A model generated the notes under the pieces. The model saw nothing but the letters and a program-made list of their open reading frames with translations. It was not told where the DNA came from and ran no database searches. From positions 1-64,000 of the IMG/VR virus record IMGVR_UViG_3300025106_000001: a stretch of 64,000 bases of DNA, one strand, 5' to 3'. Shown in pieces: positions 43,031 to 51,563 of this stretch. Both the position numbers and the translations under genes were made by a program. This DNA comes from a virus. Every line of letters begins with the position of its first letter. Within the stretch, counting starts at the first letter, position 1.

Positions 43031-43381
43031 TTATAGGTTTCTGTTTTTCAACTCTACCTTATCCAGCAATTTAGCCAATAATAGCTTAGCGTTAAGATAC
43101 TCGCCTATATTGGCAACAAATGTGTGACCTGAATTTGATATAGTCATTATTAAATCGCATTTATTAGGGTCATTATTAACCTCATAATTAGCGACAATAA
43201 ATATTGATTCACTAATTGTGCTGACTATAAATTTCTCTTTTAGTTTTCGAGCTGTTGCAGTCTCACCTTTTCCATCTATCTTAACGACGATGTCATGGTC
43301 TTTAACTGTCATTAAATCTGAATTCTTTAGAAGGTAATCTACCTTCTCATTAAATAATTTTACTAATTCATTACTTTCCAT
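43031..43381 (-). CDS. Unknown protein, 116 aa
   Basis: No family recognised. Alternating strand pattern (FIVSTISESIFIVANYEV) and a C-terminal helix. The ATG at 43381 is favoured because AAGGAGAG is too close to the ATG at 43387. Seven-base spacing or less to neighbours on both sides of the operon suggests co-expression. Confidence 0.6.
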   Translation of the reverse strand: MESNELVKLFNEKVDYLLKNSDLMTVKDHDIVVKIDGKGETATARKLKEKFIVSTISESIFIVANYEVNNDPNKCDLIMTISNSGHTFVANIGEYLNAKLLLAKLLDKVELKNRNL

Positions 43382-43394
43382 TGTCATCTCTCCT

Positions 43395-43634
43395 TTACTT
43401 AGTATATATTCGTATTAATTCTACCATATGGTCACCCTTTCTTAAGCTATCTGAAGCTACAAGTGACCTATAAGCTCTTTTAAAGTTTTCATCATCATCT
43501 CCTTCTACCATGTCAAAAGTAACATCAATAGGCACTTTGACAATTTCTGAATTCTCATACCGAGTTATAAGAAACTCTGCTGTGCAGAGCTTCTCATCAT
43601 CATTCTGGTTTCTCTTCTTGTTGAACCCCAGCAT
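43395..43634 (-). CDS. Unknown small protein, 79 aa
   Basis: No family recognised. Begins MLGFNKKRNQNDDEKL after TGGAGGTAATAAAG, a clear ribosome site for the ATG at 43634. The first 35 bases overlap the C-terminal coding of the 261-aa gene in another frame. The product is acidic. Confidence 0.6.
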   Translation of the reverse strand: MLGFNKKRNQNDDEKLCTAEFLITRYENSEIVKVPIDVTFDMVEGDDDENFKRAYRSLVASDSLRKGDHMVELIRIYTK

Positions 43635-44385
43635 CTTTATTACCTCCATTATTAAAGTTGAAAAACTCTTCATCTGAGTCCTTCTTAAATACACTAGATT
43701 TAACCTCCTCTTTTTGTTCTACAAATAACGGATGTTGCTTCTTAGGAGTCTTAGCCTGACTCTTGCTAACAACTTCTTTCAACTCTATCTTCTCATCCTT
43801 AATACATGACATATAATAATTTAATAGAAGCTGAGAGTAAACAAATATATTGGTTTGTTTTAATGTATAATATAATGACTCGAACGCATCTATTGGTAGT
43901 TGTACAAAGTTGTCTGTTTTATTAAAGAATATAACTACACCTTCATATGATACTTCGTTCTCATCAAATATCTTAGCAGGTTTCAGAATTAATTTCTGAT
44001 TATTACCTATATTAAATAGCTTTACTGTATGCTCTTGAATCTTGTCCGAAAATATAACAACCTCTCCGCTTTTATTAACTGCAAACACTCCGCCGTTATA
44101 TATTGACTCAATCATAGTCTCAAAGCCTTTTATTATGTGATAGATATTCTTTTGATCTATCAGTATGGACTTATCTCTAGCCCACTCCCCGTCATTCATC
44201 TCTAATGTGAGAAATGACTGTAAGTCTAACTTGAGGTATTTATTACCGTCAAAGTTAAATAAATGATGGAAGTTTTCTTTACGCCCTTCCTTCTCTTGTA
44301 ATAATTTTATGTGTATTTTTAGTGTTAATTCTTTAATAGGTTGAATTAACGTTCTGCTTATTTTGTCTATATCTATGTCAAGCAT
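43600..44385 (-). CDS. Unknown protein, 261 aa, with charged C-terminal tail
   Basis: No family recognised. Residues 1-205 look globular with alternating strands; residues 205-261 are a Lys/Glu/Gln-rich disordered tail (QKEEVKSSVFKKDSDEEFFNF). An acidic tail after a compact domain recalls single-strand DNA-binding proteins, but no OB-fold motif can be identified. AGTGGTGGTGATGCG lies before the ATG. Confidence 0.65.
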   Translation of the reverse strand: MLDIDIDKISRTLIQPIKELTLKIHIKLLQEKEGRKENFHHLFNFDGNKYLKLDLQSFLTLEMNDGEWARDKSILIDQKNIYHIIKGFETMIESIYNGGVFAVNKSGEVVIFSDKIQEHTVKLFNIGNNQKLILKPAKIFDENEVSYEGVVIFFNKTDNFVQLPIDAFESLYYTLKQTNIFVYSQLLLNYYMSCIKDEKIELKEVVSKSQAKTPKKQHPLFVEQKEEVKSSVFKKDSDEEFFNFNNGGNKDAGVQQEEKPE

Positions 44386-44401
44386 CGCATCACCACCACT
44401 T

Positions 44402-44446
44402 TAAAAAAATATGAAACTTATCTCTCTTAAAGATAAGTTTCATATT
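44402..44446 (-). terminator. Intrinsic terminator
   Basis: Fifteen-bp stem ATATGAAACTTATCT/AGATAAGTTTCATAT, with minus-strand U-tract 44403-44409; between the 80-aa and 261-aa genes. Confidence 0.85.
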
Positions 44447-44469
44447 AAATTATTTTTTATATTTTATCA

Positions 44470-44712
44470 TTATAGGAACATTGGTCGATACCAAGCTTTA
44501 GGTAAATTAGCATCTATCCATTCAAGAGCATGATGCTTAACAGCAATCCATGCGACATTAATCATAGGTGTTGGATAATCAGTTTCTTCATCGTCCCATC
44601 TACCTTTCATTTCAACCTCTTCCTTCTCAACTTTATCCATTACCTCTTTAGCCTGTGATTCAAACATTCCGTGCTCAAATAACATTTGTTCCATTTTTTC
44701 CCTGATTGTCAT
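44470..44712 (-). CDS. Unknown small protein, 80 aa
   Basis: No family recognised. N-terminal helices rich in Glu and Met, then ETDYPTPMINVAWIAVKHHALEWIDA. Its start overlaps the stop of the 98-aa gene by four bases, indicating coupled translation; GAGGGTAAAGAAAT precedes the ATG. Confidence 0.65.
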   Translation of the reverse strand: MTIREKMEQMLFEHGMFESQAKEVMDKVEKEEVEMKGRWDDEETDYPTPMINVAWIAVKHHALEWIDANLPKAWYRPMFL

Positions 44713-45005
44713 ATTTCTTTACCCTCTTTCACTAATTTATTTTGTTCTTCATATACCATAGTCTCAAATGAATCCAGTATATGAGTTTCTTCAATCTTAT
44801 AGAAACCTATATGCTCTAATTTCTTAGGTAATTCATCAATTAGATTTAGCCTTATTACAGTACCGAATCTTTTGCCGTGGCTATTTCTAACAATTACTTT
44901 CATTAAATACGGTTCAAACCTCCCCTCACCTTTCGAAGGAAAACCTGATGGTTTAGACTCTTCTTTTTTCCTAAAGAATGGCATTACAAAAGGTACATAA
45001 ACCAT
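44709..45005 (-). CDS. Unknown protein, 98 aa
   Basis: No family recognised. A small alpha/beta protein with a basic centre (KVIVRNSHGKRFGTVIRLNL). GGAGGAATGATTTA precedes the ATG. It overlaps the upstream and downstream genes by one and four bases, a tight operon. Confidence 0.65.
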   Translation of the reverse strand: MVYVPFVMPFFRKKEESKPSGFPSKGEGRFEPYLMKVIVRNSHGKRFGTVIRLNLIDELPKKLEHIGFYKIEETHILDSFETMVYEEQNKLVKEGKEI

Positions 45006-45490
45006 TAAATCATTCCTCCTTTTAGTGGACAGTCACTAGGCTTCGGTAGTCTTGGATGTTGCCCATTATGAATTATCTTTTTCTGACTTAATGAACACAT
45101 ATGGTCAGGAATATTACTATATCCTGTTCTCCTAAGAATTTCCTGCTGTGACTCAGTTGGAAATATATGTTCACATTCATCACAATATTCACAGCCTGGC
45201 TTATCCTTATTTATTATAGCTTGCATCATAGCCATAGCAGCAGCCATTGGGTCTGCTGGTATAGGACTCACATAGATTGATTTGATATCTTCATTGTGTA
45301 TATCTACTAAATATTCACCTCTGTCCTTTGGTTTACAGACACATAAACAATGTCCATTCGGGTTTCTTTCAACCAGATATAAATCAGCACTCTTTAGCTC
45401 TTCTATAGAACCAAATAAATTTTGAGTGCGTGTGATTTGTTCTTTGAATTCAATTTTTATTTTCCTTGGATTGTTGAACAAGATTCCCAT
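45005..45490 (-). CDS. Cysteine-rich unknown protein, 161 aa
   Basis: No family recognised. Metal-binding is suggested by CLCVC near residue 50, and CEYCDEC near residue 100 with further cysteines in HMCSLS and SDCPL. A run AAAMAMMQAI is unusual. AAGGGG abuts the ATG at 45490, so translation may instead begin at the TTG at 45481, giving 158 aa; this cannot be decided from the sequence. Confidence 0.65.
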   Translation of the reverse strand: MGILFNNPRKIKIEFKEQITRTQNLFGSIEELKSADLYLVERNPNGHCLCVCKPKDRGEYLVDIHNEDIKSIYVSPIPADPMAAAMAMMQAIINKDKPGCEYCDECEHIFPTESQQEILRRTGYSNIPDHMCSLSQKKIIHNGQHPRLPKPSDCPLKGGMI

Positions 45491-45501
45491 CCCCTTATTT
45501 A

Positions 45502-45684
45502 TTATTTGTTTTTCTCTCTATCAATCTCACTACAGAGTGTTTTATATAAATGGTTGAATTGGTCAACAGCCATCATTCCATTTATAGTTTGGTTAGCTTC
45601 CTTAAAATCGTCTTCTAACAAACTAAATACGATTTCTAAGTCAGCTTTGAAATCTTCAAGTTGTCGTAATCTTGATTTAGCCAT
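45502..45684 (-). CDS. Small helical protein, 60 aa
   Basis: No family recognised. Nearly all-helical and acidic, likely coiled coil. The ATG at 45684 has AGAAGGTGAATTT upstream, whereas the longer frame beginning at 45750 lacks a ribosome site and would overlap the neighbouring gene. Confidence 0.55.
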   Translation of the reverse strand: MAKSRLRQLEDFKADLEIVFSLLEDDFKEANQTINGMMAVDQFNHLYKTLCSEIDREKNK

Positions 45685-45695
45685 AAATTCACCTT

Positions 45696-45935
45696 CTATG
45701 GATAGTATTTTATTAAACTCATTAATTTCTTCCAAAACTTGACTGCACATTTACCCATTGCCAATATTGGGACTGGCTCATGTCTGGTCTTACAAGAACA
45801 ATTAGGTTCTTCCTTATCTGTGCTCCAATGTATCGAACCGCAATCTTCACATGTCCAGAAATGAACTTTCCTATTTGGCTTAGTATACGGATTTATAGGG
45901 TTTGCTTTATGCTTCCCGTGATACTTCATCGTCAT
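45696..45935 (-). CDS. Zinc-ribbon-like small protein, 79 aa
   Basis: WTCEDCGSIHW followed by EPNCSCKTRHEP forms a C-x2-C ... C-x-C arrangement near residues 26-45, consistent with a zinc ribbon. Basic N-terminus (MTMKYHGKHKANP). The ATG at 45935 follows AGGAAGG. The first 29 bases overlap the end of the DUF488-like gene. Function unknown. Confidence 0.6.
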   Translation of the reverse strand: MTMKYHGKHKANPINPYTKPNRKVHFWTCEDCGSIHWSTDKEEPNCSCKTRHEPVPILAMGKCAVKFWKKLMSLIKYYP

Positions 45936-46290
45936 CCTTATCACCTTCCTCTGGGTAATCAATTTCTTTTATTGTAACTCCAAGACGTTTTTTCAACCAT
46001 CTTGCAACAACCCTTCTATGACAAAACTGTCCCGATTCTTTATACCCGAGTAACACCTTTTCATTGAGGTCATTATAAACCTTCAATGGCATGAGTTTTC
46101 TGAGCACATGATAATTATATAAAGCTTCATAATCTTCGTCAGTTATTTCTTTCTTATTATATTTAACCATCAACCACTTAGGTGGAGCCAATTCAGGATA
46201 TATTTCTCCTTTAAACCACCAAGGTGTATTAGTTGCTATAGAGACTCCATTATCTCCATTGAACTTAGCAAAATAAGAAGTCTTTATCAT
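45907..46290 (-). CDS. DUF488-like protein, 127 aa
   Basis: The pattern KVLLGYKESGQFCHRRVVARWL matches the signature of DUF488 proteins (L-x-C/Y-E-x-x-x-x-CHR...WL). The biochemical role of the family is not established. The ATG at 46290 uses TTGGAGGATGGAATA; the longer frame to 46305 includes that site. Located downstream of RNA polymerase beta N. Confidence 0.65.
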   Translation of the reverse strand: MIKTSYFAKFNGDNGVSIATNTPWWFKGEIYPELAPPKWLMVKYNKKEITDEDYEALYNYHVLRKLMPLKVYNDLNEKVLLGYKESGQFCHRRVVARWLKKRLGVTIKEIDYPEEGDKDDDEVSREA

Positions 46291-46304
46291 TATTCCATCC
46301 TCCA

Positions 46305-46340
46305 AAATAATAAGATATAATAGGTTTCCCTATTATATCT
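46305..46340 (-). terminator. Intrinsic terminator of the beta N gene
   Basis: Twelve-bp stem AGATATAATAGG/CCTATTATATCT overlapping the stop codon, then a U-rich minus-strand tail. Confidence 0.75.
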
Positions 46341-48003
46341 CATCATCCCCATCATTGATATTAATTTTAATAAAGTATTTAGTAAAGTCTTCCTTTTCAA
46401 TCTCTGTGATTGTTATACCTCTATTGACCTTAGCGAATCTTTCATGGACATTGAAGTAGTCTGTTATGTTTTCATATCCAACATCAATGAAATACTTATC
46501 TGAAGTCTCTCTCTTACGGTCAATAATATCTTTCTCAAAATTGTATTTAAACTCTTCTGGTTCATTCTTTCCGTCAAAATACAACCCATCTGTTTCACAA
46601 AATGGTGTTATAACACCAGATGTTCCTGGGTCTGAATTACCGCAAACGTTTATGTCAATCCTTCCTATATAAGAAGGATGGATTCCCCTATACTTTATGG
46701 AGATATTATTATCATTCTTATTACCTAAACTATTAGGTCCCTTTAAAGTATATCTGAACTTACTAAAGAAGTCCATGTCGTTAATCTTGTCATCATAACG
46801 TAGCAATCCAGACTTATATAGGTGTTGCATAATGATATCGCCAGGGAATTTGAATATCTCTTTTATCTTGTCTATAGATATCTTATTTCCCAAACCTATT
46901 ATACGATTAAGTCTATCACTAAATGCTTTAGTTAATAGTGATGCAATATATTCATTACATCTTAGTCGTTTATTTTCAAGAGCCAGATTATCTTTCTTTC
47001 TTAGCTCATTGAAGTTCTGAATCATCCATCTTACGATTGCATAGATACTTCTCTTGTTCTCATCATGTAACTTGAGAATATCCTTTGTGGTTTCATCCAG
47101 CAGTCTATCAAAATAAGTTAAACTGCTTAAACCTTTCTCATAATAATTATAAGCATTTGTAGCATTCATGCTACCTATTTTCTCTATCCAGTACGTTTTG
47201 TTCTCAAGATTATCAAATGACAATCTATTCGAGCAAATGTTTAGAATCATGAATATTATACTCTGCACGTATTGATACTTCAAAAAGAAGTAACGATTTA
47301 CTTCTAGCACCATTTTGCTATTGATCGAAAAATAGATGTTGTTTTCCTTGTCTACGATATCTTCTCTGAATTTAATTATTTGACTCACTGAGAAGTAATC
47401 TAAGGTTTTCTTAACACCTATCTTTGCGAAATAAAACAGTAAAATGTCTACTTCTTTTCTGAATACATATATCACATACGCTGGAGCAGTATAGCTATTT
47501 CCTTCTGTATCTGAATAGGTTTTCTGATTTCTCTTTTCCGTTATAGGCATAAGAGATTTCAGAGTTAGGTTTTGTCGTGTTGTGTATGTCGACGCATCGA
47601 CAAGCTGATATAATAAGAAATACTTCTTTCCCTTTATTGTATAGTATCCATTTTCATCTGGAACTGGGACTAGAAGTTTCTTTGTTAATTGGAATGTTTC
47701 ATCCTTACATTTGAGCATGAATTTTAACTTCAGCTCCCCGTATCTACTATCTTGTAGATACATATACTTCGTATCAACCTTTTTCTTACTCTTTTTACGA
47801 GTTGTCATGTAATCATTGAGGTCTATCTTAGTTTCATCATCAGTATAATCATAACCTAGAAACTTGATATTCTTTAGAACCTCAAGGGATTTACAACTAT
47901 TCACGAGATACTGGATTAAATCATCATCGTATTCTCGATTCATGAGTCCGAAATTTATTCGGCTCTCGTTAGGGTTTTTATACGATTTTATAAAGTCTTT
48001 CAT
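46333..48003 (-). CDS. RNA polymerase beta subunit, N-terminal part
   Basis: 556 aa piece of the phage multisubunit RNA polymerase. KLLVPVPDENGYYTIKGKKY, then FLLYQLVDA corresponds to the bacterial GTFIINGTERVIVSQL region (about residue 115). Near the C-terminus MDFFSKFRYTLKGPNSLG followed by IHPSYIGRIDINVCGNSDPG matches LSALGPGGL...VHPTHYGRICPIETPEGPN (about residues 410-465). The C-terminal part of beta is a separate gene at 54179-56473. The ATG at 48003 follows GGGGGAAATTCG; the longer TTG frame includes that site. Confidence 0.9.
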   Translation of the reverse strand: MKDFIKSYKNPNESRINFGLMNREYDDDLIQYLVNSCKSLEVLKNIKFLGYDYTDDETKIDLNDYMTTRKKSKKKVDTKYMYLQDSRYGELKLKFMLKCKDETFQLTKKLLVPVPDENGYYTIKGKKYFLLYQLVDASTYTTRQNLTLKSLMPITEKRNQKTYSDTEGNSYTAPAYVIYVFRKEVDILLFYFAKIGVKKTLDYFSVSQIIKFREDIVDKENNIYFSINSKMVLEVNRYFFLKYQYVQSIIFMILNICSNRLSFDNLENKTYWIEKIGSMNATNAYNYYEKGLSSLTYFDRLLDETTKDILKLHDENKRSIYAIVRWMIQNFNELRKKDNLALENKRLRCNEYIASLLTKAFSDRLNRIIGLGNKISIDKIKEIFKFPGDIIMQHLYKSGLLRYDDKINDMDFFSKFRYTLKGPNSLGNKNDNNISIKYRGIHPSYIGRIDINVCGNSDPGTSGVITPFCETDGLYFDGKNEPEEFKYNFEKDIIDRKRETSDKYFIDVGYENITDYFNVHERFAKVNRGITITEIEKEDFTKYFIKININDGDDEI

Positions 48004-48051
48004 CGAATTTCCCCCTTCAGGAACATAGATTTTTTGTGTCAATATAAAATA

Positions 48052-48108
48052 AAACTGATTTTATTCACACCTCCTTACGAATATATAATATATGAATAAA
48101 ATCAGTTT
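48052..48108 (-). promoter_or_regulatory. Hairpin enclosing a promoter-like motif and a ribosome site
   Basis: Sixteen-bp perfect arms (48052-48067 and 48093-48108) flank a 25-base loop. On the minus strand the loop and arm hold CATATATTAT (48085-48094, one mismatch to the early element) and AAGGAGGTG (48068-48076) without a start codon. The stem is followed by a U-rich run, so it may also terminate the upstream 84-aa transcript. Confidence 0.45.
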
Positions 48109-48113
48109 AGAGT

Positions 48114-48368
48114 TTACTCCGTTGGGACTGTTGCAATTGCAATAACCTTATATCCAGAATCTAATAGAGCTTCATTTAATGGTACAACCTTTATATCTTT
48201 ATATTCAAACATCCCGTAAGATGTTGCCATTATTTCAAAGAAAGCTTGTGCAGATTCTTTAGATTTCTGAGCTGTATGGTATACTTCTTTAGTGCCATCT
48301 TTAAATGTCACATAACCAATAAACACCTCACAAGGTTCTGTAAGGTGCTTTCCATCTAACATATCCAT
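48114..48368 (-). CDS. Unknown small protein, 84 aa
   Basis: No family recognised. Compact alpha/beta with a strand-rich N-terminus (CEVFIGYVTFKDGTKEVYHT). GGGGGGCTGGAT precedes the ATG. Eleven bases separate it from the 166-aa gene upstream. Confidence 0.65.
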   Translation of the reverse strand: MDMLDGKHLTEPCEVFIGYVTFKDGTKEVYHTAQKSKESAQAFFEIMATSYGMFEYKDIKVVPLNEALLDSGYKVIAIATVPTE

Positions 48369-48379
48369 ATCCAGCCCCC

Positions 48380-48880
48380 CTACATCATTCTACTTTTAAA
48401 ATAAGTTACAACATCAGAACGAAGAGGAATATTATCTATATACATCTCAAGCTTCATGTCTTCGGCTGAGAAAGCTTTGTAAAAATATCTCAGCTTCTCA
48501 TTTATCTGCATCTTAAGAGATGTAAATGTTTCAATCCTTGTCTTTAGAGCAAGTCCTCTATCAAGTTCTGTCAAATAATTACCCAGCTCAGTATCATTAC
48601 GGAGCGTTACAGTATGGATAATCTTCTCAATTACTTGCTCACCAGCAAATTCGCTAACTAAGCAAATTATATAATCAATACCATCTTTTTGTAAATTACT
48701 GAATTCAACCTCTAATGTATTAATATGGTCTACTCTTACTTCAGCAATAAATCTCAACTGGTTTTGTTCTGTAGGACAGTGTTTAGACCCAATAAATTTT
48801 CCTCGTACTCCCTTGAAAGGACCTTCTTTTACAGTCACTTCCTCAAGTTCGTTAAACCTAACACCATTGTAAGTAAACAT
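48380..48880 (-). CDS. Unknown protein with KOW-like start, 166 aa
   Basis: No family assigned firmly. The N-terminal FNELEEVTVKEGPFKGVRGKFIGS has the spacing of a KOW motif as in NusG-type proteins (V-x-V-x-x-G-P-F-x-G-x-x-G), which bind RNA or RNA polymerase; this is tentative. The remainder is helical. AGGAGAGGGGG precedes the ATG. A TATATATTCA sequence upstream resembles the early element. Confidence 0.6.
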   Translation of the reverse strand: MFTYNGVRFNELEEVTVKEGPFKGVRGKFIGSKHCPTEQNQLRFIAEVRVDHINTLEVEFSNLQKDGIDYIICLVSEFAGEQVIEKIIHTVTLRNDTELGNYLTELDRGLALKTRIETFTSLKMQINEKLRYFYKAFSAEDMKLEMYIDNIPLRSDVVTYFKSRMM

Positions 48881-48933
48881 AGTTTTTACCCCCTCTCCTA
48901 ATAGAAAAAAATGTTTAACTGAATATATAAATT

Positions 48934-48961
48934 ATATCGGATGGGAAACCCCATCCGATAT
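48934..48961 (-). terminator. Hairpin after the 117-aa gene
   Basis: Twelve-bp stem ATATCGGATGGG/CCCATCCGATAT; the minus-strand tail is AU-rich rather than a U-run, so termination is less certain. Confidence 0.55.
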
Positions 48962-48971
48962 TATGATTCTA

Positions 48972-49325
48972 TTAATCCTCTTCAGTCTCACCATCATCCT
49001 TAACAAGAAGCTTGAACTCTTGACCAGGTCTAAGATATGGATCGAAGTTTCCTTCTTTCTCTGCATCATCGTTCTCTCTATAGCTGATACCCATATCGAA
49101 AAGCTGCATTACGTTAATCTCAATGTTGTTTCCAACTGATTTGTTCTCATTGAGGTGCTCTATCAGGCAACGTAAGAAAGCATATCCGATTGTTGGGATT
49201 GCTGCTGGATGAGTGATAACTATGTTATTTTCTTCTTCTAGGTACTTCTGAGCTTTCTCAGCTACCTTCATTATTTCCTTTTCATTTTCTCTGATTTCAA
49301 TAAGTCTTGCATTTTCCTTTGACAT
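48972..49325 (-). CDS. Unknown protein, 117 aa, probably abundant
   Basis: No family recognised. Helical N-terminus (ENEKEIMKVAEKAQKYLEEE) and ITHPAAIPTIGYAFLRCLIE centre, acidic C-terminus. Its 22-base leader (49333-49354) is identical to that of the 287-aa gene at 59801-59822, and codon use resembles the capsid gene more than its neighbours, suggesting strong expression. Confidence 0.7.
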   Translation of the reverse strand: MSKENARLIEIRENEKEIMKVAEKAQKYLEEENNIVITHPAAIPTIGYAFLRCLIEHLNENKSVGNNIEINVMQLFDMGISYRENDDAEKEGNFDPYLRPGQEFKLLVKDDGETEED

Positions 49326-49405
49326 AATTGTCTACCTCCTAATAATATAATTATAATTTATTTTTGCCTTCATTGATATGTTATCCAGTGAATAATTTTT
49401 TATTA

Positions 49406-51490
49406 TTACTGGTTATAACCGAACATCTTATAAGCCTCGTCAATTGTGACGATTTCCTTATTAGCTTTTTGAGCCTTAGTTATTTTACTTGATTCAGTAT
49501 TTCTGTCTGGAATGATTAACAAATCAACTTCATTGTTATAGCTTTCCATTATTAAGACATCTTTACTTTCAAGATACTTTGCAAATTCTTTATCCCTCAC
49601 TTTTGTGAAGTACACTTTGATTGTATATCTTCGTTCATCCCTCCTAATTTTTAACTCGGAACGTAGAAATGTAATTAAATCTTTATTAAGGTTTACACCT
49701 TCTATAATTTTATTAGCTGTCTTCTTCTTTATACCTCCTATCGCAGTAAGCTTTTCAGCCTTGTCATTAATACATATCTGTATTAACTCATCTAGATAAT
49801 ATATATTTGAAATCTTTTTAAACATTTTGCGACCGATATCTGGGATACCTAATGACCCCATAAATTCATAGTCATATACATCTCTTCTCGAATCTACACC
49901 TGCAATAATCTTATTGAAAGATGTTTCACCGAATCCGTCCATCATAACAATAGACCTCTTATGTTTTTCCAGTTTATATAAGTCTTCGATAGACTTTAAA
50001 TAACCTGCCTTGAATAGGGTTGTTATTATACCAATAGATATATTAGCGATTCTCATCTTTTCTACATAATTAAGAATCTTACCTATAGCTCTAGATTCAC
50101 AATTTAGATTAACACATTTTAACACAGGGTCTTTCTTTAACTCCTCATGACAAAATGGACATTCTTTAGGAGTTTCAAATTTCTTTCCAATCCCAGGTTT
50201 ACATGTTTCATCTTTTGTCAGATAAGGTATAATATCATATTTTACAATTACCTCATCTCCAACTCTGAATTCAAAGCTTTCAAATCTATCAATAGAACCT
50301 AAGCTAATACTTTTGATTGTATTACCTTTAATTTTAACAGGTTCTATTTTAGCAACAGGGGTAACCCCTCCAAGGATACCTACTGAGAAGTCTATATCCT
50401 TTAATATGGTTTTCTTCTGCTCTGGTGGAAACTTAAATGCAACCTCATATTTATTAATTGCACCATCTCGTCCTAACACAGTATGAAGATTTGTATTCTT
50501 AAATCTTAAAACTATACCGTCTATAGGTACACCATATTCTGTTTCCATCTTTTTCTTTATACCATTAAAGGTTTCTCTCATATGGTCTTCATCATTAAGA
50601 TTTATTAGACTCCATGGATATTGTTGAAACATTGATGGTGCCACTATTATTTGCTTAGTATCATAATTCTGAATCTGTAATGGAACTACAGTCAGATATT
50701 TTAGATACTTCCTATCAAGTTCCTTTGAATTCAATATGGACGATACTGCACTTCTTGGACTCTTAAAGTCACCTTCCTTAGAACAGAGTTCATTATAATT
50801 ATCTTCTGACATTACAACCTCTGTCTTTATTCCATAAGGTGAATTCCATCCTTCAATCATACTGAATTTAGTTCCCTTAAATAATTTAGTGGTATCAACA
50901 GCTTCGTTCTTATCTGTATCTCCCCTCGACAATACTTTCTCGACTAATCCAGTATTATCACACTCAAATATTTCAGATAAACCATCAAATTTAGGAAATG
51001 CATACATTTGACATTCATCATCGGTTAAAGGTCGCCCCAGTTTATTTTCTACTGCTTTTCTCCATTCTGGGATTGACTTTCTTTTATCTTTACCCTTATC
51101 TTCGAGGGTAATAAAATGAACCTTATCTAAGGTTCCTCTTAAATCAGGATACTTATGATTAGATATATTTCTATCTGAAGCATTAAAGGAACCTACTATT
51201 TCTTCACCAGTAAATGTCCTATTTATTTCATATATCTTATCATAATCTTCATCCGTCACAGGAGATATCTCCCCACTATTATTATATATTGCTTGGAGTA
51301 TCCATATGATTTGTTGTATGATAACAGAATCTTGTTCATCATACTCTTCAGCCACGTTAATATAATAATTAACTAAACTATTTATTTTCATGGCATTTAA
51401 CATTTCTATTGCTTTAGCATAATCATCTTTCTCTTCAATAGTTAGATATATCGTGGACAATGCTCCAATTAGCATGTCTTTATCCATCAT
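49406..51490 (-). CDS. ligA: NAD-dependent DNA ligase
   Basis: Seals nicks during replication using NAD+. 694 aa, the usual LigA length. AFPKFDGLSE holds the adenylated lysine (KxDG) near residue 170. SRGDT, GGVTPVAKIEPVKI and the OB-fold follow. The four-cysteine zinc finger CPFCHEELKKDPVLKC plus C in NLNCESR is near residue 455. Helix-hairpin-helix repeats (MDGFGETSFNKI, AIGGIKKKTANKI) and a C-terminal BRCT-like region complete the architecture. The start follows GGAGGTGAGGTAA. Early-type promoter at 51524-51533. Confidence 0.92.
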   Translation of the reverse strand: MMDKDMLIGALSTIYLTIEEKDDYAKAIEMLNAMKINSLVNYYINVAEEYDEQDSVIIQQIIWILQAIYNNSGEISPVTDEDYDKIYEINRTFTGEEIVGSFNASDRNISNHKYPDLRGTLDKVHFITLEDKGKDKRKSIPEWRKAVENKLGRPLTDDECQMYAFPKFDGLSEIFECDNTGLVEKVLSRGDTDKNEAVDTTKLFKGTKFSMIEGWNSPYGIKTEVVMSEDNYNELCSKEGDFKSPRSAVSSILNSKELDRKYLKYLTVVPLQIQNYDTKQIIVAPSMFQQYPWSLINLNDEDHMRETFNGIKKKMETEYGVPIDGIVLRFKNTNLHTVLGRDGAINKYEVAFKFPPEQKKTILKDIDFSVGILGGVTPVAKIEPVKIKGNTIKSISLGSIDRFESFEFRVGDEVIVKYDIIPYLTKDETCKPGIGKKFETPKECPFCHEELKKDPVLKCVNLNCESRAIGKILNYVEKMRIANISIGIITTLFKAGYLKSIEDLYKLEKHKRSIVMMDGFGETSFNKIIAGVDSRRDVYDYEFMGSLGIPDIGRKMFKKISNIYYLDELIQICINDKAEKLTAIGGIKKKTANKIIEGVNLNKDLITFLRSELKIRRDERRYTIKVYFTKVRDKEFAKYLESKDVLIMESYNNEVDLLIIPDRNTESSKITKAQKANKEIVTIDEAYKMFGYNQ

Positions 51491-51523
51491 TTACCTCACC
51501 TCCATTGTTATGTTTACAAGAGA

Positions 51524-51533
51524 ATAATATATA
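51524..51533 (-). promoter_or_regulatory. Early-type promoter element TATATATTAT
   Basis: Exact sense match 34 bases before ligA; it abuts the hairpin ending the upstream gene. Confidence 0.6.
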
Positions 51534-51563
51534 AATCAGGAAGGGATTGACCCTTCCTGATTT
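51533..51563 (-). terminator. Hairpin ending the RNase AS-like gene
   Basis: Thirteen-bp stem AAATCAGGAAGGG/CCCTTCCTGATTT overlapping the stop codon; the following sequence is AU-rich and contains the ligA promoter element. Confidence 0.6.

Noticed and set aside
43600-44385. Calling the 261-aa protein a single-strand DNA-binding protein
   Set aside because: The acidic tail is suggestive but no OB-fold motif or zinc site could be recognised.
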